This document shows positions 8,673 through 16,029 of a stretch of DNA of 64,000 bases, piece by piece (the first letter of the stretch is position 1; each line of letters opens with the position of its first letter). This DNA comes from JADLGL01 sp050184415. Lineage in GTDB: Bacteria; Pseudomonadota; Alphaproteobacteria; Rhizobiales; Kaistiaceae. A program made the translations under genes and the position numbers. The notes under the pieces are model-generated. The model was given only the letters and a program-made list of their open reading frames with translations, did not search any database and had not been told where the DNA came from. The DNA is taken from contig JBFXAJ010000012.1 in assembly GCA_050184415.1 (NCBI GenBank), forward strand, positions 36,999 through 100,998. Direction: 5' to 3'.

Positions 8673-9404
8673 ATGAAGAGATTTGCTGCGCTTGCCATTG
8701 TTGCCGCTGCCGCGCTGCCGGGGGTGTCTGCACGAGCTGCCGAACCCGAGGTTGCTGTCGCGGTCGCCGTCCCCGCTCCAGTCGAGCCCTGGCCGGGTTT
8801 CTATGCTGGCGTCCATCTCGGCTTCGGCATCGGCACCGAGTACGACACCCAGAGCGCCATGTTCGAGGACGCCGAGGCTGTCGGCGACGAGTTCCCGATC
8901 CGCGGCCCGCTGGCCGGTTTTCACATCGGCTTCAATGTTGCTGCCGGGAGCTTCGTGTTCGGCGTCGAGAGCGACCTCGACTGGACCCGCATCGCGGGCA
9001 GCATCGACTACTCATATCTCAACAGGCTGCGGACGGGCACTCTGAGCTTCAGGACCGACCTTCAGAGCTCGGCCCGCATCCGCGCGGGGGTCACCGTGGG
9101 CGGGGACAACTCGCTGATCTACGCCACCGGCGGCATCATCTTTGCCCGCGGCACGATCACTGATGACGGCTTTATTAGGAGTGTTCCACTCGGTCCCGTC
9201 AGCGAGTCCCAGTGGCTCCGCGGCTATACCTTCGGCGGCGGCTTCGAGCAGATGTTCGCCACCGGGATCTCCGCCCGCCTCGAGATACGGCACAGCCGCT
9301 TCGGCGCCGAAGATTTCGCGCACGCCTACAATTTCAATGGGGAACCGTTCGAGGTCCACTTCAACCAGACCACGGCGACCCTCGGCCTGACGATGCATTA
9401 CTAG
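8673..9404 (+). CDS. Outer-membrane beta-barrel protein (Omp25/RopB-like)
   Basis: 243 residues. Signal peptide MKRFAALAIVAAAALPGVSA, then the typical barrel opening PWPGFYAGVHLGFGIG (about 44-59), eight alternating strands, several turns with GVTVGGDNSLIYATGG and LRGYTFGGGFEQMF, and the C-terminal LGLTMHY with terminal aromatic residue. This is the eight-stranded OMP_b-brl pattern of alphaproteobacterial Omp25/RopB surface proteins. The ATG at 8673 has a GGGGG ribosome site and gives a proper signal peptide; an upstream in-frame GTG at 8592 would not. Confidence 0.85.
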   Translation: MKRFAALAIVAAAALPGVSARAAEPEVAVAVAVPAPVEPWPGFYAGVHLGFGIGTEYDTQSAMFEDAEAVGDEFPIRGPLAGFHIGFNVAAGSFVFGVESDLDWTRIAGSIDYSYLNRLRTGTLSFRTDLQSSARIRAGVTVGGDNSLIYATGGIIFARGTITDDGFIRSVPLGPVSESQWLRGYTFGGGFEQMFATGISARLEIRHSRFGAEDFAHAYNFNGEPFEVHFNQTTATLGLTMHY

Positions 9405-9560
9405 CGCCGAGGCAGGCAGCGACAGAACAGCCTCACCCCGCTGCCGGCGCCCCCGACGATCGCGCCACCACCGGAGACGACCGCCGCGGCCATCGCCGGA
9501 CCGTGGCAATCTCGGCCCGGTTCGGCTATGTCCGCCGGGCGTGGCCTGGCCGCGCGATGC

Positions 9561-9650
9561 GGGCGGGTGGCCGAGCGGTTGAAGGCAGCGGTCTTGAAAA
9601 CCGCCAGACGGGCAACCGTCTCGTGGGTTCGAATCCCACCCCGCCCGCCA
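9561..9650 (+). tRNA. tRNA-Ser (anticodon UGA)
   Basis: Ninety bases with encoded CCA. The acceptor stem pairs GGGCGGG (9561-9567) with CCCGCCC (9640-9646), discriminator G at 9647. The D arm, the anticodon loop CTTGAAA with TGA at 9595-9597, a long serine-type variable arm and the T arm GTGGG-TTCGAAT-CCCAC are all present. Reads UCN serine codons. Confidence 0.97.
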
Positions 9651-9719
9651 CCTAATAGGGACACGCCGCAGAGCGCGGCTGCACCCTTCGCCTGACCAGC
9701 GTGACGCCGCTTCCCGTGC

Positions 9720-10154
9720 CTACTCCACCTGCGCAAAATTGGCGTGCGCGACCACGAGCCACTGGTCGCCTTCGCGGCGGAACACCGTCAGCCGTGGCGC
9801 CTGCACCTCGACCGTGCGACCGTCGAGCGTCGCGTTGAGGTGGAGGATGTAGCGGGCGACCATGAGGTCGCCTTGCGACGTCACGTGGAGGTCCGAGAGG
9901 CCCAGGAACTCGCTGATCGTGAGGAATTCCCCGGCGATATAGTCCTCGCGGCCGTGACCGATGCCAGTCGCCCGCTGGATTTGGAATTCCGGGGCGAGGA
10001 TCGTCATCAGCACGTCGCGGTCGGCGGCCTGCACGGCGTTGACATAGGCCATGATCGCCGCCTCGGCCTCCTCATCCGTGACCTGGGCGGAGGCGGGGAG
10101 GGCGATCGCCGCCGACAACGCGATGGCGATCATGAACCCCCTGAAAGGCGACAT
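9720..10154 (-). CDS. Secreted SnoaL/NTF2-like protein
   Basis: 144 residues. A signal peptide (MSPFRGFMIAIALSAAIALP, cleaved after PASAQ) is followed by one NTF2-like domain: the N-terminal helix EEAEAAIMAYVNAVQAADRD, the FQIQ strand and a C-terminal curved sheet ending QWLVVAHANFAQVE. Such DUF4440/SnoaL domains bind small ligands or act as small hydrolases or isomerases; no catalytic residues can be assigned here. The ATG at 10154 follows GGGGAG by six bases. It is divergent from the gene at 10403 across a 248-base gap. Confidence 0.75.
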   Translation of the reverse strand: MSPFRGFMIAIALSAAIALPASAQVTDEEAEAAIMAYVNAVQAADRDVLMTILAPEFQIQRATGIGHGREDYIAGEFLTISEFLGLSDLHVTSQGDLMVARYILHLNATLDGRTVEVQAPRLTVFRREGDQWLVVAHANFAQVE

Positions 10155-10402
10155 AGGCGGCTCCCCAGCCCGTGACGGACAGTCATGGCGATGGCTGCAC
10201 GGCGGCGCCGGCGTCGTCAAGTTCAGCGGCTTAGCGCCGCCTGAGGCCAGGCGGTGCCTCCTCCGGGGGATGCCGGACTTTTGTGCGCCGCCGCACCGAG
10301 CGGCTGCCTGCCGTCCTTCGGCCGGCGCACCGACGCTGCGCGTGATGGACGGCTGCGGGTTCCCGGGGCAGCATGGAGACCTTGTGGCTGGGAGGTTGAA
10401 CG

Positions 10403-11410
10403 ATGACGCGTCGCCTGATCGCCGTGACCGCGGCATTTCTCGCAGGGATAATCGCCGCACACGGGCAACCGGCACCGGGCGAACCCCCGCCGCCACCCGG
10501 CCCCGTGCAGCCACCGCCGGCCGGGGGTGGAGGGGAGATACCCGCGCCCGGCGCCGAGCCGACCTTCGGCACCGTCGCCCTCAACTCCGACTTCCGTCCC
10601 GACCCCTATCGCGTCGAGGTCACCGCGGGCGGGCCGATCGACGCCTCCACGCTGGGGAATGGCTGCAGCGGCTGGATCAGCAGGGCGCCGACCTTCAGCG
10701 TCCTCTATTCGCCCGAGACCGTCGGCGAATGGCCGCTGATCTTCACGGCGATGTCGGAACGGGCGGATATCGTCCTCGCGGTCCGCGAGCCGGTCGGCAT
10801 CTGGCACTGCAATGACGACACCGAAGGCACCGACCCGCTGGTCCGGCTCGAGAACCCGACCTATGGCGAGTACACGATCTGGGTCGGCACCTATGACGTC
10901 AGCCCGGACCAGCCGGCCACGCTGTTCATCTCCGAAGTCGTCACCGGCTGGGACGGCATCGTCTATCCCGCCGAGGAGCCGAACCCGGTCCTGATCGAAC
11001 AGGAGATGCGGTTCATGGACATGTTCGGCGAGGTCCGCCAGGGCCGGGTCGAGCTCCGCACCGGCTTCCAGCCCGATCCGCACACACTGACGGTGACGGC
11101 CGGCGGCGACCGCCCGGCGATGGGCGGATGCCCGGGCTACAATGGCGGGCCCCCGGACTTCCTCGTCGCGTTCACCGCCGGTGAGTATCCGCTGATCTTC
11201 ACGACCTATTCCGACACCGACACGACGCTGATGGTGATGGGGCCGGAAAGCGACCCCATCTGCGTGGACGACACCTTCGGCCACGATCCGCTCATCCGCA
11301 TCGACAACCCGCAGACCGGCGTCTACGCGGTCTGGATCGGCACCTACGCGGCGGGGGCGGTTGAGGGTGTCCGGTTCGAGATTTCGGAGCGGGCCGACCT
11401 TCGTCAGTAG
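10403..11410 (+). CDS. Secreted protein with two copies of a Cys-containing beta domain
   Basis: 335 residues. Signal peptide (cleavage near AAHGQP), then a Pro/Gly-rich linker (about 21-50), then two related domains of about 120 residues. Copy one starts SDFRPDPYRVEVTAGG and ends YGEYTIWVGTY. Copy two starts TGFQPDPHTLTVTAGG and ends TGVYAVWIGTY. Each copy has a Cys early (GNGCSGW, MGGCPGY) and a Cys late (WHCNDD, ICVDD), suggesting one disulfide per domain. The pattern resembles pre-peptidase C-terminal type beta sandwiches. GGAGG lies eight bases before the ATG. No enzymatic motif was seen; a periplasmic or exported binding role is a guess. Confidence 0.7.
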   Translation: MTRRLIAVTAAFLAGIIAAHGQPAPGEPPPPPGPVQPPPAGGGGEIPAPGAEPTFGTVALNSDFRPDPYRVEVTAGGPIDASTLGNGCSGWISRAPTFSVLYSPETVGEWPLIFTAMSERADIVLAVREPVGIWHCNDDTEGTDPLVRLENPTYGEYTIWVGTYDVSPDQPATLFISEVVTGWDGIVYPAEEPNPVLIEQEMRFMDMFGEVRQGRVELRTGFQPDPHTLTVTAGGDRPAMGGCPGYNGGPPDFLVAFTAGEYPLIFTTYSDTDTTLMVMGPESDPICVDDTFGHDPLIRIDNPQTGVYAVWIGTYAAGAVEGVRFEISERADLRQ

Positions 11411-11785
11411 GCTGCCTCCCGGCTCAAATCGCGAGCGGCGCGCGCGTAGTCTTCCTTGCAGACGAGCCGGTCCGGGCGAGGCAACCGGCCCGGTTCGCTT
11501 AGTGCTGCCTGCCGGCAATTCGGGTTCCGACCGCTCGCGGGATCGCCGGACCTGCCGAGAGACTTTCGGATCGATGTCGAGCGCCAACAGAGGTCTGGTG
11601 TCCATGGAGATGCGCGTGCCGGCAAAGATCATCGGCAGGCGGCGCAGGCAGATCGAGATGAAGCTGACAAAACGCTGACAAGCTTATCCCCAGAGCCTCG
11701 CTGGCTGGGCTAGAAAATGCCCAGATTAGCCGGTTGGATTGATCCTGCTGATTCGATGGCTGGGGCAAACGAATCGAGGTCCGAA
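11411..11785 (+). other. Intergenic stretch without a recognisable gene
   Basis: 375 bases between the duplicated-domain protein and a small gene. Several overlapping short frames exist in all phases but none has family features or a good ribosome site. No terminator hairpin with a T run was seen. Confidence 0.5.
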
Positions 11786-11953
11786 ATGGAAGAGTCTCTC
11801 GCCATCCAGAACATCGAGGCGTTCTGCCGGCTCTGGTCCGAGGAACCCGATGAGACCAGGCTGCAGGTGCTGGTCGAGATCCTTGGCTCATCCTCCGGCA
11901 ATGAAGCGGCCGCTAAATCCTCGGAGGCGTCGGACCGCCCGCAGGCGAGCTAG
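11786..11953 (+). CDS. Small conserved-looking protein, 55 residues
   Basis: MEESLAIQNIEAFCRLWSEE starts a mainly helical 55-residue protein; the pattern of an N-I-x-x-F-x-x-L-W opening followed by TRLQVLVEIL resembles short alphaproteobacterial proteins of unknown function with a single helical hairpin. The strongest argument is a near-ideal ribosome site, GAGGT at 11776-11780, five bases before the ATG. Longer in-frame starts upstream lack such a site. No membrane segment or signal peptide. Confidence 0.5.
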   Translation: MEESLAIQNIEAFCRLWSEEPDETRLQVLVEILGSSSGNEAAAKSSEASDRPQAS

Positions 11954-11997
11954 CTGCGGGTCGTACAGACATTGACGAAGGACTGAGCCCCCGTCCG

Positions 11998-12490
11998 TCA
12001 CGGTTGGGGCGGCTCGAACGCGAACACGATCACGTTCGCCATCGCCGGGTGCCGGTCGATGATGAAGCGCGAGCCCGCCACATTGGTGTACTGGCAGACC
12101 TCGGCGCCGAGACATTCGCCGGTAAGGCCGGGGAAGAACGGCTCGACGAAGGTCTCGAACGTCTCGCGAGTCTCCTCCGCCGTGACGGTGCGACCCACGG
12201 CTTCCGGGGTCGGTGACCCCTTCCTTCGCTCGGTCACGAGTTTGAGGCCCTGGCGGGTCGTTCCGAGGGCCGGGAAGCCGTAGATCGGCAATTCCCGTGG
12301 ACGAGCCAGATGAAGACCGGGAAGCGGCTCGGCCGCAGCAGCGCCAGCGCATCCTCGTCGCGGACGGCGAACCAGTAGAGGACCTGCCGCCGGATCTCGA
12401 AGAGCGAGGCGAACGGGGCGCCCAGCAAATCCGGCAGCCAGGCGCCGGCGGTCACCACCAGCCGGGCGGCCTCGTGACGACGGAAGAACC
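11998..12490 (-). pseudogene. Remnant of sarcosine / N-methyl amino acid oxidase (SoxA/SolA-like)
   Basis: Two adjoining frames carry pieces of an MTOX-type FAD oxidase. The first reads ARLVVTAGAWLPDLLG and then FPVFIWLVHG. After a shift near position 12295 the second frame continues ELPIYGFPALGTTRQGLKLV and ends around CQYTNVAGSRFIIDRHP. In intact enzymes the ARLVVTAGAW strand lies near mid-protein, so the whole N-terminal half with the FAD-binding GxGxxG is gone. After IDRHP the usual GFSGHGFKFAP segment is replaced by an unrelated tail. Missing N-terminus, internal frameshift and missing C-terminus together mark a dead gene. Confidence 0.75.
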
Positions 12491-12560
12491 TCCATGAGAT
12501 CGAGGCCTCCCTGCCGCGTTGCTGGCGGCGCCTCGATAGCGTTGGCGCGGCCGCCGATGG

Positions 12561-13247
12561 CTATTCGGCGGCCGTTTCCGAGGCAGCGGCATCGAGGCCG
12601 GACGAGCCGGTCCAGCGCGCCAGGACCCGCGCTGCCTGCCGCGAGGCCCACCCCGGCGAGGCGATGGCGGCGAAGGACACCAGGAGGAGGATGAGGCTCA
12701 CCCAGCTCGCGAAATAGCCGAGGAGGAGGGCGACCGAGTCGAAGACGGCAACGAAGAGGTAGATCCACTTCATGCCGCGAAAGCCCGCCGGGTCGTAGTC
12801 GGGCGACAGCAGCGCACGTTTCTCTGCGTAAACCCAGAGCAGCCAGAAGAGGGCGGGGAGCAGCACGAACGTACTGAGGTAAAGCGCGACCGGGAGCGTT
12901 TCCTCGGGACCGGGCACGTGCTCGGCCAGAAGGGCGGTCGGGATCGGCGTGCCGGCGACGAGAAGAAGGATCAGCCCGTTGATCCAGAGAAGGCCGGTGT
13001 CGACCCGATCGACGAACTGGAAGATGCGGTGATGGTTCACCCAGATCACAAGCAGCGTCGTAAAGCCGATCGGGTAGGCGATGATCGCCTGCCACTCATG
13101 GATCAGATGGTCGACCAGCGTCGTGCCGGGCTCGCTCACCTTGGTGGCGGCGACGACGTCGATGGTCAGAAGCGTCAAGGCGATCGCGAACACGCCGTCG
13201 CTGAGGAACTCCACGCGCTGCGTCGTGTGCACCGGTTTGGACTTCAC
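12561..13247 (-). CDS. TMEM175 family potassium channel-like membrane protein (DUF1211)
   Basis: 228 residues with six membrane segments. The first helix carries RVEFLSDGVFAIALTLL (about 11-27), matching the family's R...FSDGVFAIAITLL filter-gating signature with Leu inserted in the FSD part. Bacterial relatives of lysosomal TMEM175 are tetrameric K+ channels of the plasma membrane. The GTG at 13247 is preferred because GGAG lies six bases upstream; a start at 13295 would add a tail without similarity. Divergent from the sensor kinase gene. Confidence 0.85.
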   Translation of the reverse strand: MKSKPVHTTQRVEFLSDGVFAIALTLLTIDVVAATKVSEPGTTLVDHLIHEWQAIIAYPIGFTTLLVIWVNHHRIFQFVDRVDTGLLWINGLILLLVAGTPIPTALLAEHVPGPEETLPVALYLSTFVLLPALFWLLWVYAEKRALLSPDYDPAGFRGMKWIYLFVAVFDSVALLLGYFASWVSLILLLVSFAAIASPGWASRQAARVLARWTGSSGLDAAASETAAE

Positions 13248-13420
13248 GGCTGCTCCTGCGCCCAAGGGCTTGAGTACTGGACGGCGGGCGGCCAAGAACG
13301 ATCAGCTCGCGGTCGAAATAGTCCGGCTCGACCGCCGCGTTGATGTTTTGAAGCCCCGCCGAGTGAAGCCGTAGCGCAAAGCAGCCTCCGGTGGAACTGG
13401 TCGGGCGGTTTCGTCGTTGA

Positions 13421-15037
13421 TTGCCTTCAGGCGTGTGTTGTGGAGGACGCTCGTTGGGGCGCCCGGGATCCGCGGGGGCGGGACGGTTTCGAGTGCTGAC
13501 ATGGGGAGCGGTGCTGGTGCCGCTCGCCATTGCCATCGCGTGGGCGGCCCTGAGCTGGCCCGAAGCCGCGCGGCAGGCCCGGGCCGAGGCCGAGGTCAAC
13601 GCGACCCTGGTGCAGCAATACGTGCAGCGGGTCCTCCAGTCCGAGGAGAACCTGATCGCGCATCTGTCCACGCTGCTTGCGGAGGTGGACCTGTCGGAGG
13701 TCGAACGGGACGCTGCCAACAGCTATCTCCAGCAGCTCGTGTCGGCGTTCGAATTCACGAAGTTCGTCGCGATCGCCTCCCCGGAAGGCGAGCTCCTGTT
13801 CACGGGCGGCGAGGGCTTCGATGTCATCGAGGAGAACCGGGACCGGCTGGCCGCGATGACGGCCAGCCCCGACACAGGTCTTCACGTCGACCGCTGGCTC
13901 GATGCACGGGGCACGGACGTGCTCGTCATCTACTCCCGCGAGAACAACCTGGTCGCGGCGGTCGACATCGAGGTCATCCTCGATTTCCTCGCCGAGACGA
14001 CCACGGTCGTCCAATCGTCCGCCGCGCTGGTCCGCAATGACGGGCGGATCCTCATCCGCTATTCCAACCCCGAAGGACTCGCGCCGCCCTATGACGTCGC
14101 GCTGACGGCGCCGCCCTTGTCAGCCTTCGCGCAGAATGACACGGGGGCGTTCGATGCGACGTCAACGCTCGACGATCGCGCCCGGCTGTTCGGCTTCGCC
14201 CGGATCGGCGAGACGCCGATCTATGCCACCTTCGGCTACCCCCGCTCATTCGTCGCCGCCGGCTGGGTCGCCGATGTCGCCCCGATCACGGCGCTTCTTC
14301 TCCTCGCCTCGGCGCTTGCTCTCTTCGGCATCCGCCAGTCCGCGCGCAGCGTCGAGCTCGCTCAGCAGCGCCAGCGCCTCGAGTTCGACCGGCGTGCGCT
14401 GGTCGAGGCCGAGAAACGGGCGAACGAGCATGAGGTGCTGCTCAAGGAGCTGCACCACCGCACGAAGAACAACCTCCAGGCGATCCAGTCGCTCATCGCC
14501 CTGCGGCTCAACAGCAGCGTGGCCGAGCGCGAAGCTTTTGCGGCGATCCAGCAGCGGGTCTGGGCGATCGCCGAGGTCCACGACCTCCTCTACAGCAGCG
14601 ACAATCTCCGCAACCTCAGCCTGACGGAGTTTCTCCGCGCGGCCTGCCGGAACGCGGCATTGATCCCGCCCGAGAAGCACATCGCCGTCACGTGCAAGGC
14701 GGATGAGGTCGACATCGAGATCCACCAGGCCGTGCCGGTCGCGCTCGTCGTCGTCGAGCTCATCACCAACGCCACCAAGCACGCCTATTCCGGCGTGGCC
14801 GATCCGCGCCTCCTCGTGCGCCTACGCCGCGATGGCGATTGCGTCGAACTCACGATCAGCGACAACGGCGTGGGCCTGCCGCACGACGCTCGCGCCGGTG
14901 CCGGCGTGTCCGGTCTCCGCATGGTGGAAGCCCTCCTCGTCCAGTTCGGCGGCAAGATGCACGTCGAGGCGGGAGAGGGCACCACCTACCGGGTCAGCTT
15001 TCCGCTCGCCCTCGCCGACCCGGCCTCGGTACACTGA
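13421..15037 (+). CDS. Membrane sensor histidine kinase, HisKA_2 type
   Basis: Up to 538 residues. Membrane segment one (about 25-45) and two (about 285-303) bracket a periplasmic sensor domain of about 240 residues with a Cache/PAS-like strand pattern. The cytosolic part has the phosphorylation motif ELHHRTKNNLQAIQSLIALR (about 345-364), N box VELITNATKHAY, and G1 ISDNGVGLP. This is the HisKA_2/HWE subclass common in alphaproteobacteria. No response regulator gene is adjacent. The start is uncertain: TTG 13421, GTG 13433 and GTG 13494 are in frame and none has a strong ribosome site. A weak GC-rich hairpin followed by TTTTTT (to 15079) may end the transcript. Confidence 0.85.
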   Translation: MPSGVCCGGRSLGRPGSAGAGRFRVLTWGAVLVPLAIAIAWAALSWPEAARQARAEAEVNATLVQQYVQRVLQSEENLIAHLSTLLAEVDLSEVERDAANSYLQQLVSAFEFTKFVAIASPEGELLFTGGEGFDVIEENRDRLAAMTASPDTGLHVDRWLDARGTDVLVIYSRENNLVAAVDIEVILDFLAETTTVVQSSAALVRNDGRILIRYSNPEGLAPPYDVALTAPPLSAFAQNDTGAFDATSTLDDRARLFGFARIGETPIYATFGYPRSFVAAGWVADVAPITALLLLASALALFGIRQSARSVELAQQRQRLEFDRRALVEAEKRANEHEVLLKELHHRTKNNLQAIQSLIALRLNSSVAEREAFAAIQQRVWAIAEVHDLLYSSDNLRNLSLTEFLRAACRNAALIPPEKHIAVTCKADEVDIEIHQAVPVALVVVELITNATKHAYSGVADPRLLVRLRRDGDCVELTISDNGVGLPHDARAGAGVSGLRMVEALLVQFGGKMHVEAGEGTTYRVSFPLALADPASVH

Positions 15038-15166
15038 GGCGGCTCTTGCGGCGCGGGCTCCTCCCGGCGGCGCTTTTTTCCGAAGGCCCGTCGATTCCGA
15101 CCCGCCTTGTTCGTCGGATAAGCGGGGCGCCACGGATGGGCGCCGAACACCAGATGGAGCAGGCAT

Positions 15167-15715
15167 ATGCGCAAGCTGACCGCGGGACTTTTCCATGCCA
15201 TCGACGGCGTCGTGGAAGCGCCGGACCAGTGGCAGTTCGACTCGTTTGACGAGGATCTCGGCAACGACCTCGGCAAGGTGATCGATCGCGTCGACACGGT
15301 GATCCTCGGCCGCGTCGGCTACCAGGAATGGGCCGGTTATTGGCCGACCGCCTCGATCGACGAAGGCTTTGGCGCGTTCATCAACAATGTCCCGAAATTC
15401 GTGGCGTCGCGGACCCTCAAGGGGCCGCTCGACTGGAGCAACTCGACGCTGATCGAGGGCGACGCGGAGGCGTTCGTCCGCGACCTCAAGAGCGGGGAGG
15501 GCGGCGAGATCGCGGTCATGGGCGGCTTCTCGCTGGTGAGGCAGTTCCTGTTCGCCGGGCTCCTCGACGAGCTGACCCTCATCACGCACCCGGTCGTCGC
15601 CGGACAGAGTCGCCGTCATCTCTTCAAGCCCGATGATCCGGTAACGCGTCTCCGCCTCATCAACCTGTCGCGGACGCGGAAAGGCAACGTGGTGTCGACC
15701 TACGGCGTTGCATAG
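15167..15715 (+). CDS. Dihydrofolate-reductase-like (RibD C-terminal domain) protein
   Basis: 182 residues. Starts MRKLTAGLFHAIDGVVEAPD, the first strand of the DHFR/RibD-C fold, and continues with TVILGRVGYQEWAGYWP (about 44-60), KFVASRTL, EIAVMGGFSLVRQFLFAGL (about 111-129, the NADPH-binding loop) and the DELTLITHPVVAG strand. These stand-alone YyaP/YwjB-like proteins are presumed NADPH-dependent reductases with unknown substrates; folate reduction itself is not implied. Confidence 0.85.
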   Translation: MRKLTAGLFHAIDGVVEAPDQWQFDSFDEDLGNDLGKVIDRVDTVILGRVGYQEWAGYWPTASIDEGFGAFINNVPKFVASRTLKGPLDWSNSTLIEGDAEAFVRDLKSGEGGEIAVMGGFSLVRQFLFAGLLDELTLITHPVVAGQSRRHLFKPDDPVTRLRLINLSRTRKGNVVSTYGVA

Positions 15716-15760
15716 CAAGCCGCACGGCTGATTGCGGCCAAAACGCGTGAGGTCATCAAA

Positions 15761-15928
15761 ATGACGTTGCTGACGTGGGCTATTATCGCGCTTGTGATTG
15801 CCGTCGTTGCCGGTGCCTTGGGATTCACCGGCATTTCCGCGGCGGCCGGGACCATCGCCCGACTGCTGTTCGGGATCTTCCTGGTCATCTTCATCGTCCT
15901 CTTGATCCTTCACCTCGTGAACGGCTAG
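15761..15928 (+). CDS. DUF1328 small membrane protein (YtjA family)
   Basis: 55 residues: MTLLTWAIIALVIAVVAGAL then GFTGISAAAGTIARLLFG and a second membrane helix ending LILHLVNG. Two helices with the internal GFTGIAxxA turn are diagnostic of the DUF1328/YtjA family, found at one or two copies in most alphaproteobacteria and often stress-induced. GAGGT ends seven bases before the ATG. Its molecular role is not known. Confidence 0.9.
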   Translation: MTLLTWAIIALVIAVVAGALGFTGISAAAGTIARLLFGIFLVIFIVLLILHLVNG

Positions 15929-15950
15929 CGCCCCCTCCGGCCGCGACGGA

Positions 15951-15987
15951 AAAAGGAAAAGGTCTGGCGGTAGCCCCGCCAGACCTT
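15951..15987 (-). terminator. Rho-independent terminator for the first PQQ dehydrogenase gene
   Basis: A ten-base-pair perfect stem GGTCTGGCGG (15961-15970) with CCGCCAGACC (15976-15985) and a five-base loop. Read on the minus strand it is followed by TTTTCCTTTTT, so it ends transcription of the gene whose stop is at 16030. It also lies 32 bases after the DUF1328 stop and may act weakly in that direction. Confidence 0.85.
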
Positions 15988-16029
15988 CCTTGAGGAGAGC
16001 CGGCGCGGGTAGCGCGCCGGCCTGACCGC

